A stretch of DNA of 64,000 nt from Methylocystis echinoides (GTDB lineage Bacteria; Pseudomonadota; Alphaproteobacteria; Rhizobiales; Beijerinckiaceae): contig NZ_CP156084.1 in the NCBI RefSeq assembly GCF_040687965.1, positions 1,192,501 to 1,256,500 on the forward strand. Direction: 5' to 3'. The notes under the pieces were generated by a model. It ran no database searches and was not told the origin of the DNA. It worked only from the letters and a program-made list of their open reading frames with translations. Numbering within the stretch: the stretch's first letter is position 1; each line of letters opens with the position of its first letter. A program made the position numbers and the translations under genes. Positions 55,602 to 63,313 of the stretch are shown one piece after another.

Positions 55602-56947
55602 GTTTATTGTACGCAACGGACGTGGGCAAAGCAGTGGCGGCCAGCGCCCTCCTGCCCCAAACTGCTGCTTATCTTCTTGAATACCTAGCAAGTCGTGGAC
55701 CGAGACTAGCTGGTCTCTTACCCTCTGATGATGGAAACGTAGGGGAGCCTGATAAGCTTGCATTCTGCTTATTCCATGCATGTCTGTGTTCACCAGAGTT
55801 TTCGGGAGTTCAAGGAACCCGTTTCATCCCGTATCACTTGGCCACAAACCAAGTGAATGCTCTTGCAGACCAGTGCCGACCTCTTCTGGTTGACGGAGGG
55901 AGGTGGGAAGCGAACAAATCGGCCGCTAATGGTTCAAGTTTGTTAATCTCTTGGATCAACGGGGAGCACATACCCAGTTTGGAGCGAATGTATCCAGGAC
56001 TGCGCGCAGGCGTCATACAGACGCTTTGCCACGATGTTAATTGGTGCCTCACGGGTATCACGAACATTCTGGCGATAGCTACCCGGAGTTCACTCCCCGA
56101 AGCCGAAAGACCGACAGCTTTCAGACGTTTGTCTCCTGACGAACTCAGTCGCTTGAGATCGCTTTTGCCTTCGCTGCGCCTACTCAGTCGACGATTAACC
56201 GTAGGTCTTCCCGATAACATTTTATGGATGATGGATCTCAAGTCTGAGAACGGGCGGCCGCACATCCGGCGTAGGGAAGCTATAGAGCTAAGATCCGCGG
56301 GTTTCTCGTCTTTCAACCACTTTCGGCAGCGCACAAACTGGCCTGCTCTAATCTCCGTGTTCAGAAGCCTCGGAATCAGAGATGCGCAGGGTCATGCGGA
56401 AATCTTGCAGCGTTTGGCTAACGAATGGCACATGAAGCAGCGAGTTCGTTGTCTTTCCCAGCAGAGAGTAAGCTTAACCGGTGAAGATCGTCTCCTGTTA
56501 GAAAATCTCTACGCAACACGGGACTTGGAATTTCAGAGATCTTTAGAGGCTTTGCTGAATCGAGCTGGACTCAGCTTTACTCTTTTCGATGACGGCACGA
56601 GACCGGGGGCATTCGATTATCTATTGCACGTGGGGGAAAGACCAGATCTGGTCATTGAGTGCAAAACCAAACAGAACAACGGACTAGTTGACTTAAACAG
56701 TGCCCGCGTCGTGCTTGCCAGCGCCTCGCAATACGGTTTCGACGAAAACTTCTGTATAACTGTCTGTCAGCCGGGGATTGATCCAAATGTGCCGGAGCAT
56801 CTGCAGGGGTGTGCAAAGCTAGCTGTGGTCGAAACACACGACCTTGCTGCCGGATTAGTTAAGGTCATAGCGGGCGTTATGACCCCCGCGCAGCTTCACG
56901 ATTGGCTGAGCCAGCCCGGCCAAGCAACTGTAGAAACTATGGGTTGA
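55598..56947 (+). CDS. helicase ratchet/HhH-type protein with C-terminal PD-(D/E)xK nuclease
   Basis: About 449 residues from ATG 55598, overlapping the helicase stop as ATGA. Residues ~1-260 resemble the C-terminal half of Ski2/Hel308 helicases: winged-helix start LYATDVGKAVAASALLPQT, ratchet phrase LLISWINGEHIPSLERMYPGL near 115-135 and helix-hairpin-helix phrase RRREAIELRSAGFSSFN near 224. The C-terminal ~130 residues form a restriction-endonuclease-like fold with D340 and the E354-C-K356 motif (DLVIECKTK), typical of PD-(D/E)xK. The pair looks like a split helicase-nuclease, probably acting against foreign DNA (inference). Confidence 0.7.
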   Translation: MSLLYATDVGKAVAASALLPQTAAYLLEYLASRGPRLAGLLPSDDGNVGEPDKLAFCLFHACLCSPEFSGVQGTRFIPYHLATNQVNALADQCRPLLVDGGRWEANKSAANGSSLLISWINGEHIPSLERMYPGLRAGVIQTLCHDVNWCLTGITNILAIATRSSLPEAERPTAFRRLSPDELSRLRSLLPSLRLLSRRLTVGLPDNILWMMDLKSENGRPHIRRREAIELRSAGFSSFNHFRQRTNWPALISVFRSLGIRDAQGHAEILQRLANEWHMKQRVRCLSQQRVSLTGEDRLLLENLYATRDLEFQRSLEALLNRAGLSFTLFDDGTRPGAFDYLLHVGERPDLVIECKTKQNNGLVDLNSARVVLASASQYGFDENFCITVCQPGIDPNVPEHLQGCAKLAVVETHDLAAGLVKVIAGVMTPAQLHDWLSQPGQATVETMG

Positions 56948-57066
56948 GCCTTGGAGACGCTAAAAATCCAGCAAAAACTTGTTAAGCCCTTTTGTGGTGC
57001 GTATCTTCTTCGTTTCCCCCCTCCCACGTCGGTGGCTAACATCGCTCTTTGAGGGGTGGATTAAGA

Positions 57067-57624
57067 CTAGTCGCTGCGCATGTCGTTGAGGATGCGATAG
57101 ACGCTCGCTCTACCGATTCCAACCTCGTTCGCAATGTCTGACGGTCTCTTACCAGACTTATACAAGCTCATAACGGTTGACGACTTCGCTCGTGCGGTTG
57201 TGGCTCGTCCCTTGTATTTCCCTTCCTGCTTAGCTTTTGCTATCCCTTCCCGCTGGCGTTCAAGCATTATTTCTCGTTCAAACTGGGCTATCGAGCCAAC
57301 CAGATTGATCAACAAACGTCCTGTCGGCGTGTCCGTGTCGAGGTTCATGGCAAGGATACGAAGAGAAGCGCCCTTGTCCTCAAGCCGCCCCATGATCTTT
57401 ACAAGGTCAGGAACTGAGCGGGCGAGCCTGTCGAGCTTGGTCACAACCAGTGCGTCACCTTTACGGACGAACTTGAGCACCTTCTCCAACTCGTCTCGCC
57501 GCTGGACTGAGGACACCAGTTCCTCGAAGACTTCGTCACACCCACACGCCAGCAAGTCTCGGCGCTGGGCCTCCAAGCCCGCCGCCTGCTCCGTGGTGCT
57601 GGTTCGTGCGTATCCAACGAGCAT
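57067..57624 (-). CDS. serine recombinase (resolvase/invertase)
   Basis: About 185 residues with GGAGGGAG right before the ATG. The catalytic Ser is Ser9 (GYARTSTTEQ), and the arginine-rich active site VTKLDRLARSVPDLV near 61 is intact, as is the E-helix FEREIMLERQREGIAKAK near 117-134. A C-terminal HTH (PSDIANEVGIGRASVYRIL) binds DNA. Length matches Tn3-type resolvases and Hin-type invertases. No transposase is present, so it may resolve dimers of the element, invert a segment or be a Tn remnant. Confidence 0.88.
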   Translation of the reverse strand: MLVGYARTSTTEQAAGLEAQRRDLLACGCDEVFEELVSSVQRRDELEKVLKFVRKGDALVVTKLDRLARSVPDLVKIMGRLEDKGASLRILAMNLDTDTPTGRLLINLVGSIAQFEREIMLERQREGIAKAKQEGKYKGRATTARAKSSTVMSLYKSGKRPSDIANEVGIGRASVYRILNDMRSD

Positions 57625-57760
57625 TGACTCCCTCCTGTCTCATACGATGCACCACATTGTGAGAATAATGGCGTCTCAAGTCAAGTGCCATTCTTGTGAG
57701 ACGGCTTTTCGTCGTTTTGCGGTGACCCACACGGGCAGGGCCATGTGAGACATTGGAATT
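57625..57760. promoter_or_regulatory. repeated GTCTCA/TGAGAC sites upstream of the recombinase
   Basis: Four copies of TGAGAC in either orientation lie within ~115 bp: near 57638 and 57673 as GTCTCA and near 57697 and 57746 as TGAGAC. They form inverted pairs (TCTCAAG ... CTTGTGAGA). A possible recombination (res-type) or autoregulatory site. Confidence 0.35.
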
Positions 57761-57782
57761 CTTGCGGAGATCGTCGTGCTTC

Positions 57783-58472
57783 TCATCCGTGTCCAGGAAT
57801 GTGCTTTCGGACGAACTCAATCACGGCAGAGCGATTTGACTTCAACTCTTCCTTTTTTAGACCCTTGCTTCGGTTCACAGCTACGCTTGGGATGCCTCTG
57901 GCGTCGCAGGCGGCTTTCCCTCCGCCCTCTGCTTGGCTGGCCCACAATCCTATGAAAATGACAGCGCGGGGCTTCAGTAGGTCCAGCCATCGCTGGAAAT
58001 GCAAAGTTCGGCAGGTAGCGGCAGTCGCCTTGTTTGGCGGGCTGTATTTTTGGCCGGCCCTACTTGTGCGGCAGCGAACCAGATTGCAGTAGGCAATCTC
58101 CTCCAGAACAAGGCCGCATTCCACCAGAGGAAAATACTGCCCATGCACTGGCCAGGTCGGAATGAAATCGTCTAGGAGGCCTTGCAGATGTGAGTAGCTT
58201 GCGACCGTTTCGGTATCGCGCAGGGCTCGGAGGGCTGCGGTGTAAACCCGGTCTGCATCTCCCAACCGTTCGTTTGGCAAGCCAGGGTTCTGCCCGACCA
58301 GCAAGAGCTTACTGCGATCGTAGTGGCGGCCTATGTAACCCGGCTGCGGGACGTTTTCGTTCGAGTCTCGTAACAAATTCTTGTCAGTGGCGGCATTGCA
58401 CTCAGCGCACTTGAGAACCTTAACGAACTCCTGATGCCAGGGCACATCTGCAATAGGGTCTTCGTCTATCAT
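57783..58472 (-). CDS. uracil-DNA glycosylase-like protein
   Basis: About 229 residues from ATG 58472, 6 nt after GGGGAGG. The phrase LLLVGQNPGLPNERLGD near 55-71 corresponds to UDG motif A, followed by YCNLVRCRT near 128 and RWLDLLKPRAVIFIGLWASQ near 160. N-terminal Cys pair CAEC could bind metal. The usual C-terminal HPSP motif is not seen, so catalysis is uncertain. Found on the element beside the recombinase and on its strand (158 nt apart). It might excise bases or sense modified DNA, for example in phage genomes (inference). Confidence 0.62.
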   Translation of the reverse strand: MIDEDPIADVPWHQEFVKVLKCAECNAATDKNLLRDSNENVPQPGYIGRHYDRSKLLLVGQNPGLPNERLGDADRVYTAALRALRDTETVASYSHLQGLLDDFIPTWPVHGQYFPLVECGLVLEEIAYCNLVRCRTSRAGQKYSPPNKATAATCRTLHFQRWLDLLKPRAVIFIGLWASQAEGGGKAACDARGIPSVAVNRSKGLKKEELKSNRSAVIEFVRKHIPGHG

Positions 58473-58703
58473 CCTTTGCCTCCCCGGCGAGCTAAGTAGC
58501 CAGCTCAGTCGACTAAGCAAGACACTCAGTGAACGCCTAAGAAACTTGGGAAGACGCTAACCCGTCTCCGTGTTGCTCAATCGCAACATAAGCTCGCTGA
58601 CCTGAAGAACAAGCATTAGAATCAGTATTGAGTGAGTTTTTCTTCGTTCGCTAAAACGTTTCTGTCCTTCTTAGGACGGATACAAAAAGCGAATGGAGAT
58701 CGA

Positions 58704-59369
58704 ATGGAAAGAAGTTGCAAGGTGTCTGGATGCTTGTCGCCAGCGAGTGGATACGGAGTTTACTGCTCCAAACATAAAGCTAACGACAGGCGTCATGGCG
58801 ACCCCAACCAAAAAGGGGTTACAACAGCAGAGCTTAAACCGTATCGAGCCATGGTTACCGCCCGAATCCATAAAAACATCCAAAGTTCCGTTTGGCAGAT
58901 GGCCGATCAAAGGTGGAACGCTGTAGTCCAACTGGCGGAAGGCATCCTGAACCGATTTGCAAGCGGTAGGCCAGGGATCGGCTGGGAGCGGAAGGCCGCT
59001 GTGGAGGTAGTAAAACTCTCCCGAAACGTAGCTGCTAGGGAAGTCGTCGAGAACGTGCTGGCAATGTATCTGATGCTGGACATGGAACCACGGCGGTTCG
59101 TTACTGATAGGGCGTTCAGAACCCAACTGGTAAGAAGGGTGCGTGGTCTCACGAGAATAAACGCCCGAGAATGGGTGGACCAAGATTCTGGCAGGCTCAA
59201 GCGAGTATACACTGAGTTGCCCCCAAGGGTGACACGTTCAATTGGAGAGTGGCTTGCTTCCGCCTTAGGGGGCATCGGAGTCTACCTTGCCAATCTAGAA
59301 AGAGAGGAAGTCCGAGGTAGGGATCGAGAAGCACGGGAACTGACCGAGGCTTTAGAGGGGGTGCGGTGA
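58704..59369 (+). CDS. zinc-finger protein of the element, unknown function
   Basis: About 221 residues from ATG 58704. The N-terminus has a Cys/His cluster C-x4-C-x9-C-x2-H (CKVSGC, YCSKH near 21, then RRHGDPNQ), a small zinc ribbon seen in several phage and satellite proteins, often with HNH nucleases, but no HNH motif is present. The rest is helical and basic. It overlaps the primase-helicase start by 4 nt (GTGA), so they form an operon and may act together in element replication or its control. Confidence 0.6.
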   Translation: MERSCKVSGCLSPASGYGVYCSKHKANDRRHGDPNQKGVTTAELKPYRAMVTARIHKNIQSSVWQMADQRWNAVVQLAEGILNRFASGRPGIGWERKAAVEVVKLSRNVAAREVVENVLAMYLMLDMEPRRFVTDRAFRTQLVRRVRGLTRINAREWVDQDSGRLKRVYTELPPRVTRSIGEWLASALGGIGVYLANLEREEVRGRDREARELTEALEGVR

Positions 59370-60718
59370 CAATGAACGTTCACGTTAAGGAGACTACGAT
59401 ACTGCCGCTGGAAGATGCCCCAGAGTTCAAGAAATTGGTCAGTCAAGTTCGGAATGAGTTGGTAGAGAAGTTTGCTTGGTCTGCCCAGCACGACGGGATC
59501 GTGTATCGCCAAGACCCATTAAAAGCTCCACCGATGAAAGACGCTACTTTCAACCGGATTTCAAGGAGCGCACATTCTTTTCTCTACATAAACAAGAAGG
59601 GAAAGAAAGACCGATGGTATGAAAGTTTCGAGGACGTATTGAGTGCCCTGGACGATCCTGACAGTGACTTTGGTTTCGTCATGGCGGAAGCCGTGGAGTT
59701 TCTTCCGGGTCAAAGCGAACTAAGCAAGGACGGCTTAGGCAGGTTGGTCCTGAACCTATGGCGAGCGCCCCCTTGGCAGATCATCGCAGATGCTGAACCA
59801 CCGCAACCGCTTCTCATTCACCTTGCATACCTCTTTGATGGGGACCAGCAGGCTGTAGATCACATCCTGGACTTCATGGCACACCTCCTTCAACGGCCGG
59901 AGGAGCGAGTTAATCACGCCATTCTGTTGACGAGCGAGGCCAAGGGCATTGGTAAATCCACGCTTGGAACGATTGTACGGCGGCTCGTTGGCCAGAGGAA
60001 CAGCCGAGTCGCTCAGTCGAAGGACTTGAAGAGTTCGTTTGACGGGTGGCTCGTGGGACAGCTCATCATTCAGGTAGACGAGATTTACGAATACGGAAAC
60101 TGGGATCTAGCCAACAAGCTGAAGCCGATCATTACGGAGCCGACTGTCAGCGTGAACATCAAATACGGCCCAGAGATGGAGGTTCAGAACTTCGCCAGAT
60201 TGTTAATGTTCTCCAATCACGAAGCTCCCATCGACCTTGAGGAGGGTGATAGGCGGTACTTCGTGTTCAACAGCAAAGCCCAACCGAAGGACACGCTCTA
60301 CTACGAGGAGCTGAATGCCTACATCGACTCGAAAGAGGGAATGAACGCCATCTACACCTTCCTGATGAAACGTGATTTATCCCGGTTTAAGCCCTTTGCT
60401 CCACCGCCACTCACGGAGGCGAAGAAGGCGATCATCAAAGCAAGCGGCAGTCCTCTCAAGCATTACATTGCCGAGGTGGTCGCCAATGGGCATCTAATGA
60501 GGGAGTTGCGGAGAGAATTTACCTTAGACGAGTTGGTGCGGCAGCTGACAAAAGAGGGGTACGGGCAGCAGGTAAAGAACACAAAAGAACTCGGAATGGC
60601 CCTTAAAGCGGCAGGGGTCACTCAGGGGAGGCGTGGATCGGGCGAAAGGCGCGTGCGGGTCTACATCCTGCCGGAACCTGTCGAACCGATGGCCTCGATT
60701 GAAGACGCCGAGTTTTAA
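59366..60718 (+). CDS. phage/plasmid-type primase-helicase (superfamily 3, DUF5906-like)
   Basis: About 450 residues. SF3/D5-like ATPase: Walker A TSEAKGIGKSTLG near 189-201, Walker B IIQVDEIYEYG near 234-244, and sensor phrase LMFSNHEAP near 280. The N-terminal ~150 residues contain no recognisable prim-pol catalytic motif, so it may be the helicase loader/helicase part of a replication initiator. Start is either GTG 59366 (GTGA overlap) or ATG 59372; GAGGGGG lies upstream. Satellites and integrative elements use such genes for their own replication after excision. Confidence 0.82.
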   Translation: MTMNVHVKETTILPLEDAPEFKKLVSQVRNELVEKFAWSAQHDGIVYRQDPLKAPPMKDATFNRISRSAHSFLYINKKGKKDRWYESFEDVLSALDDPDSDFGFVMAEAVEFLPGQSELSKDGLGRLVLNLWRAPPWQIIADAEPPQPLLIHLAYLFDGDQQAVDHILDFMAHLLQRPEERVNHAILLTSEAKGIGKSTLGTIVRRLVGQRNSRVAQSKDLKSSFDGWLVGQLIIQVDEIYEYGNWDLANKLKPIITEPTVSVNIKYGPEMEVQNFARLLMFSNHEAPIDLEEGDRRYFVFNSKAQPKDTLYYEELNAYIDSKEGMNAIYTFLMKRDLSRFKPFAPPPLTEAKKAIIKASGSPLKHYIAEVVANGHLMRELRREFTLDELVRQLTKEGYGQQVKNTKELGMALKAAGVTQGRRGSGERRVRVYILPEPVEPMASIEDAEF

Positions 60719-60821
60719 GGGAGGAGTTTAGGGACCACGGCGGGCAGCTCGGTCACAGAGACCTAACCGACCGAAAACAAGGGCGTAAATGAGAGCCCGA
60801 GTAGCGGCCAAGGAGGGGCGA

Positions 60822-62228
60822 CTATTCGGGTTCTCGGCCACTCTTGTTTCTGATTGGAAGCGTCACCGATTCAACACAAGCCTGCTTGGCCGCTAAACTG
60901 GTATCCCCGGCATAACGGCCCATGGTCATACCAAGAGGCATGTCCTCCTTTGAATGCCCAATAACCTCGGCAATCGTCCAAGGCGAGTAGCCGGTAGCAC
61001 CGTTGTCGAGTGCATCGGCTGCTTTCTTGGAGAACCATCGACGGAAGCTGTGGAAATCAACCCTCGATTGTCGTGCTCCAGGGAGCCTGTCATCAACACC
61101 GATCCGCCTTCTGTAATCGGTGAAGCGTTTGGAGATTTTTTGCGACCGCTCGACCGGACTCCCTTCTGCTGGCGTCGGCAGTTCGTCGAAAAGGAAGGAG
61201 TCTAATGGTTTACCCTTACAACGCCGCTCGAAGATGTGGAATAAAGAAGAGTGTATTGGTACTTCTCGCTCGCCTGCAGGGGTCTTCGCCAACTTGACAT
61301 CGATGACTCCGTTCTGAACATCTCTTATCCGCAACTGAGCAATTTCCTCGACCCGCATTCCAGATAGCGCCGCTATGAAAATTGCGTCCATAAGGTACTC
61401 GGGAGGATCGTTAGAGATAAGCTTCAAAACTTCCTCGTCCGTATAAGGCCGCTTCTTTTCTTGCTTGGAAACACGACGCTCCGGCAAGGATTGGCCCTGC
61501 CATACGTTGTCTTCAACATGACCCTTTCTACGCAACCATTTCCAATAGGATGACAGGCAGGAAATGTCCTTGTTAGCGGTCCGCCAGTGAGCGCCTCTTT
61601 CTACAAAGGCTTTTGTCACGTAATCACCAGCCGCTTTTCTGGTGACGGCTTCGATTGTTAGAGCGTGCCCGTTGAGACCCAGCCATCTGTCCAACTTCAA
61701 AACTGCCCTACGGTAGTCGATCTTCTGTCGAGGCTTCATGGAAGATTCGGCCAACCACTGGTTGATAAACGTGACAAGTAGCGTTTCCTCCCCTGAAGCT
61801 ATCTTGTAGAAAATCGAACCAGCCCCTGGGTTACCTGCCTCTGACAATTCTTGTGCCCGTTCCGAAATAAGGGAACGCATCACCATTGGGCCATCGGCAA
61901 CCACCTCGCCCCAAGGAGCTATCTCCTGCCCGTAGCTAGGGTCCTTCAGAGCTCGCTGCAGTTCTTTCCTGTAATCAAGTGCATCCCGGACAATGGGGTT
62001 TTGTAGTGAGCCGCTTCCCGTTTCCAGTTGCCTTTGCGCAGAGGCGATCACCTCCCTGAATTCAGCGACCACGTTCCAGCGTAACGCATTAGCTTTCGCT
62101 AAGCTGTCGGTTTTCAAGGGTCGAACTAACTTAGCTTTTCCGACGATGTGCCGTACGGGCGCAGGTACCTTAACCTGAACACGCCATTGGTTACCGTGCT
62201 TTTCCAAGTATCTTTTGTCGAGAGCCAT
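60822..62228 (-). CDS. tyrosine-type integrase of the tRNA-Gln element
   Basis: About 468 residues from ATG 62228 (MALDKRYLEKHGNQWRVQ). The frame continues to 62375, but that extension is translated from the attR repeat and junction, so it is not coding. An N-terminal arm-binding domain and SAM-like core-binding domain precede the catalytic domain: Arg in ALSGMRVEEIAQL near 310, HSFRRW near 403, GHS near 438 and the nucleophile Tyr in MGRYAG. It catalyses integration into and excision from the 3' end of tRNA-Gln. It reads inward, toward the element. Confidence 0.92.
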   Translation of the reverse strand: MALDKRYLEKHGNQWRVQVKVPAPVRHIVGKAKLVRPLKTDSLAKANALRWNVVAEFREVIASAQRQLETGSGSLQNPIVRDALDYRKELQRALKDPSYGQEIAPWGEVVADGPMVMRSLISERAQELSEAGNPGAGSIFYKIASGEETLLVTFINQWLAESSMKPRQKIDYRRAVLKLDRWLGLNGHALTIEAVTRKAAGDYVTKAFVERGAHWRTANKDISCLSSYWKWLRRKGHVEDNVWQGQSLPERRVSKQEKKRPYTDEEVLKLISNDPPEYLMDAIFIAALSGMRVEEIAQLRIRDVQNGVIDVKLAKTPAGEREVPIHSSLFHIFERRCKGKPLDSFLFDELPTPAEGSPVERSQKISKRFTDYRRRIGVDDRLPGARQSRVDFHSFRRWFSKKAADALDNGATGYSPWTIAEVIGHSKEDMPLGMTMGRYAGDTSLAAKQACVESVTLPIRNKSGREPE

Positions 62229-62259
62229 CTGCGCCGGTTCTAAAGCGAATGTACGCCAC

Positions 62260-62282
62260 GGGTACACCAATCTGGTACACCA
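62260..62282 (+). repeat. two 10-bp arm-like repeats near attR
   Basis: GGGTACACCA (62260-62269) and TGGTACACCA (62273-62282), about 63 bp from attR. They mirror the pair near attL. Confidence 0.55.
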
Positions 62283-62345
62283 TAAAAAGCCTATTTGAAA
62301 TGGATAATCAATACTTTCAATTAGAAAAATGCCTATGACGTAGGC

Positions 62346-62362
62346 TCCTCCCGCCCCAGCCA
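62346..62362 (+). repeat. attR: 17-bp direct repeat
   Basis: TCCTCCCGCCCCAGCCA, identical to the 3' end of tRNA-Gln at 51945-51961. The right boundary of the element. Confidence 0.9.
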
Positions 62363-62479
62363 AGGTTTTCTGCAAGTCTCGGTTCTGCCTTCAGCTGTCC
62401 GGCGCTCGACGTGGGCTCGTGGCCCGCGTTGTCACATTCACCGACGGATAGGCTTCGGCGCGCGATTGAGGCTCCGCCG

Positions 62480-62826
62480 TGAGCTACAACGCCCTCGTTT
62501 TTGCGCCCCAGATCATCGCCGATCGCGTCCGGCTCCTCCCTCGAAGCGATCAGCGCCTCGGGGGATTCCCGCAACCCGCCTTCATTTTCGGCGTTCTGCC
62601 CCTGGTGATTGCGACGGGCGCCGGCGCCAATGCGCGACGATCGCTGGGCGTCACTGTGCTCACCGGGATGCTGTCGTCGACCTGCCTCGCGGTCGTGCTG
62701 GTTCCAGCATTTTTTGTGGTTCTGCAGCAATTGGACGAGAACAGGCGGCGCAGCAAACAGTTGGTTGCGCGGCCGCGCTCCGAGGAGAGCGCAAACGATG
62801 CGACTTCAGCTCCGCAGAGTCCGTAA
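62480..62826 (+). pseudogene. remnant of an RND efflux pump permease (C-terminal end)
   Basis: A ~40-residue stretch (FIFGVLPLVIATGAGANARR, then GVTVLTGMLSSTCLAVVLVP) is the conserved second-to-last and last transmembrane region of AcrB/MexB-type permeases, with a truncated hydrophilic tail. Upstream, homology is lost in this frame but traces continue in another (LEAISAS), indicating a frameshift and loss of more than 900 residues. It lies directly outside attR and represents an old deletion or insertion scar. Confidence 0.6.
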
Positions 62827-62845
62827 GCCCGCCTCCTCAAAGGCG

Positions 62846-62878
62846 CAAAAAAGGAAGCTCGGCGCAAGCCGAGCTTCC
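62846..62878 (-). terminator. intrinsic terminator of the truncated outer-membrane protein gene
   Basis: GGAAGCTCGGC-GCAA-GCCGAGCTTCC, 11-bp perfect stem; on the minus strand it is followed by a run of six T. It lies 31 nt after the stop codon of the minus-strand gene. Confidence 0.85.
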
Positions 62879-62909
62879 CGCTGTCGTCTCAACCCTGAGC
62901 GTCCGCCGA

Positions 62910-63148
62910 TCAGTATTTCGCGACGGCTGGCGCCGGGGCGCCAAAATTGAAGTGATAATTGACGCCCGCGCGAACGATGTTGAACTGCGGGTGGCGATGG
63001 TAGCCGGTCTGGAAGCCCCAGTAGCCGGTCTGGCCGCCGCTGTTGAGATCCGTGTAGAGATACTCCGCCTTCGCCGACCAATTGGGCATGAACATCCACT
63101 CGACGCCGCCGCCAGCCGTCCAGCCGGTGCGGGTGTTGGAGAAGTCTC
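62910..63148 (-). pseudogene. C-terminal fragment of an Omp25/Omp31-type outer-membrane beta-barrel protein
   Basis: About 79 residues of open frame (from GDFSNTRTGWTAGGGVEW to VNYHFNFG...AVAKY) matching the last strands of small alphaproteobacterial porin-like barrels (GWTAGGGVEW, WSAKAEYLYTDL). The frame is cut by a TGA at ~63149 without a start or signal peptide, so the N-terminal two-thirds are missing. It lies 165 bases from the integrase at 63314, whose element may have cut it. Confidence 0.65.
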
Positions 63149-63313
63149 CTCATTAGCATCCGCCAGTGTCCATAATTGTCTGAATATCGCGTAAAAACAA
63201 TGGCATTACGCTAGCGGCCTGTCTGTGAGCGTCCGTCGCTGCCCGTTGGTATCCACGGAAAACGATGGTATAAGAGTTGGTGTCGGCGCTTCGCCGGGCG
63301 GGATCATACCAAC
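63149..63313. other. junction region of a second integrated element
   Basis: AT-rich relative to flanks, starting at the break in the porin fragment. It holds TTGGTATCCACGG and GATGGTATAAG, resembling integrase arm-type repeats, and the leader of the integrase. The left attachment site is probably near 63150-63200 but was not identified. Confidence 0.4.

Larger units (their letters stand above)
51962..62362. mobile_element. 10.4-kb integrative element in tRNA-Gln
   Basis: Bounded by a 17-bp direct repeat from the tRNA 3' end, with a tyrosine integrase reading inward from the right end. Codon use and base composition are clearly more AT-rich than in the flanking core genes. Gene content (toxin-antitoxin-like pair, helicase-nuclease pair, serine recombinase, glycosylase-like gene, zinc-finger protein, primase-helicase) and the lack of structural, terminase or conjugation genes suggest a phage satellite or defence-island type element rather than a prophage or ICE. 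Confidence 0.88.

Noticed and set aside
54060-56947. Direct assignment of the helicase-nuclease pair to Hachiman
   Set aside because: Gene order, nuclease position (C-terminal to a ratchet domain) and size differ; cannot be decided without profile searches.
62229-62375. N-terminal extension of the first integrase
   Set aside because: Translated from attR and flanking sequence; family homology starts at ATG 62228.
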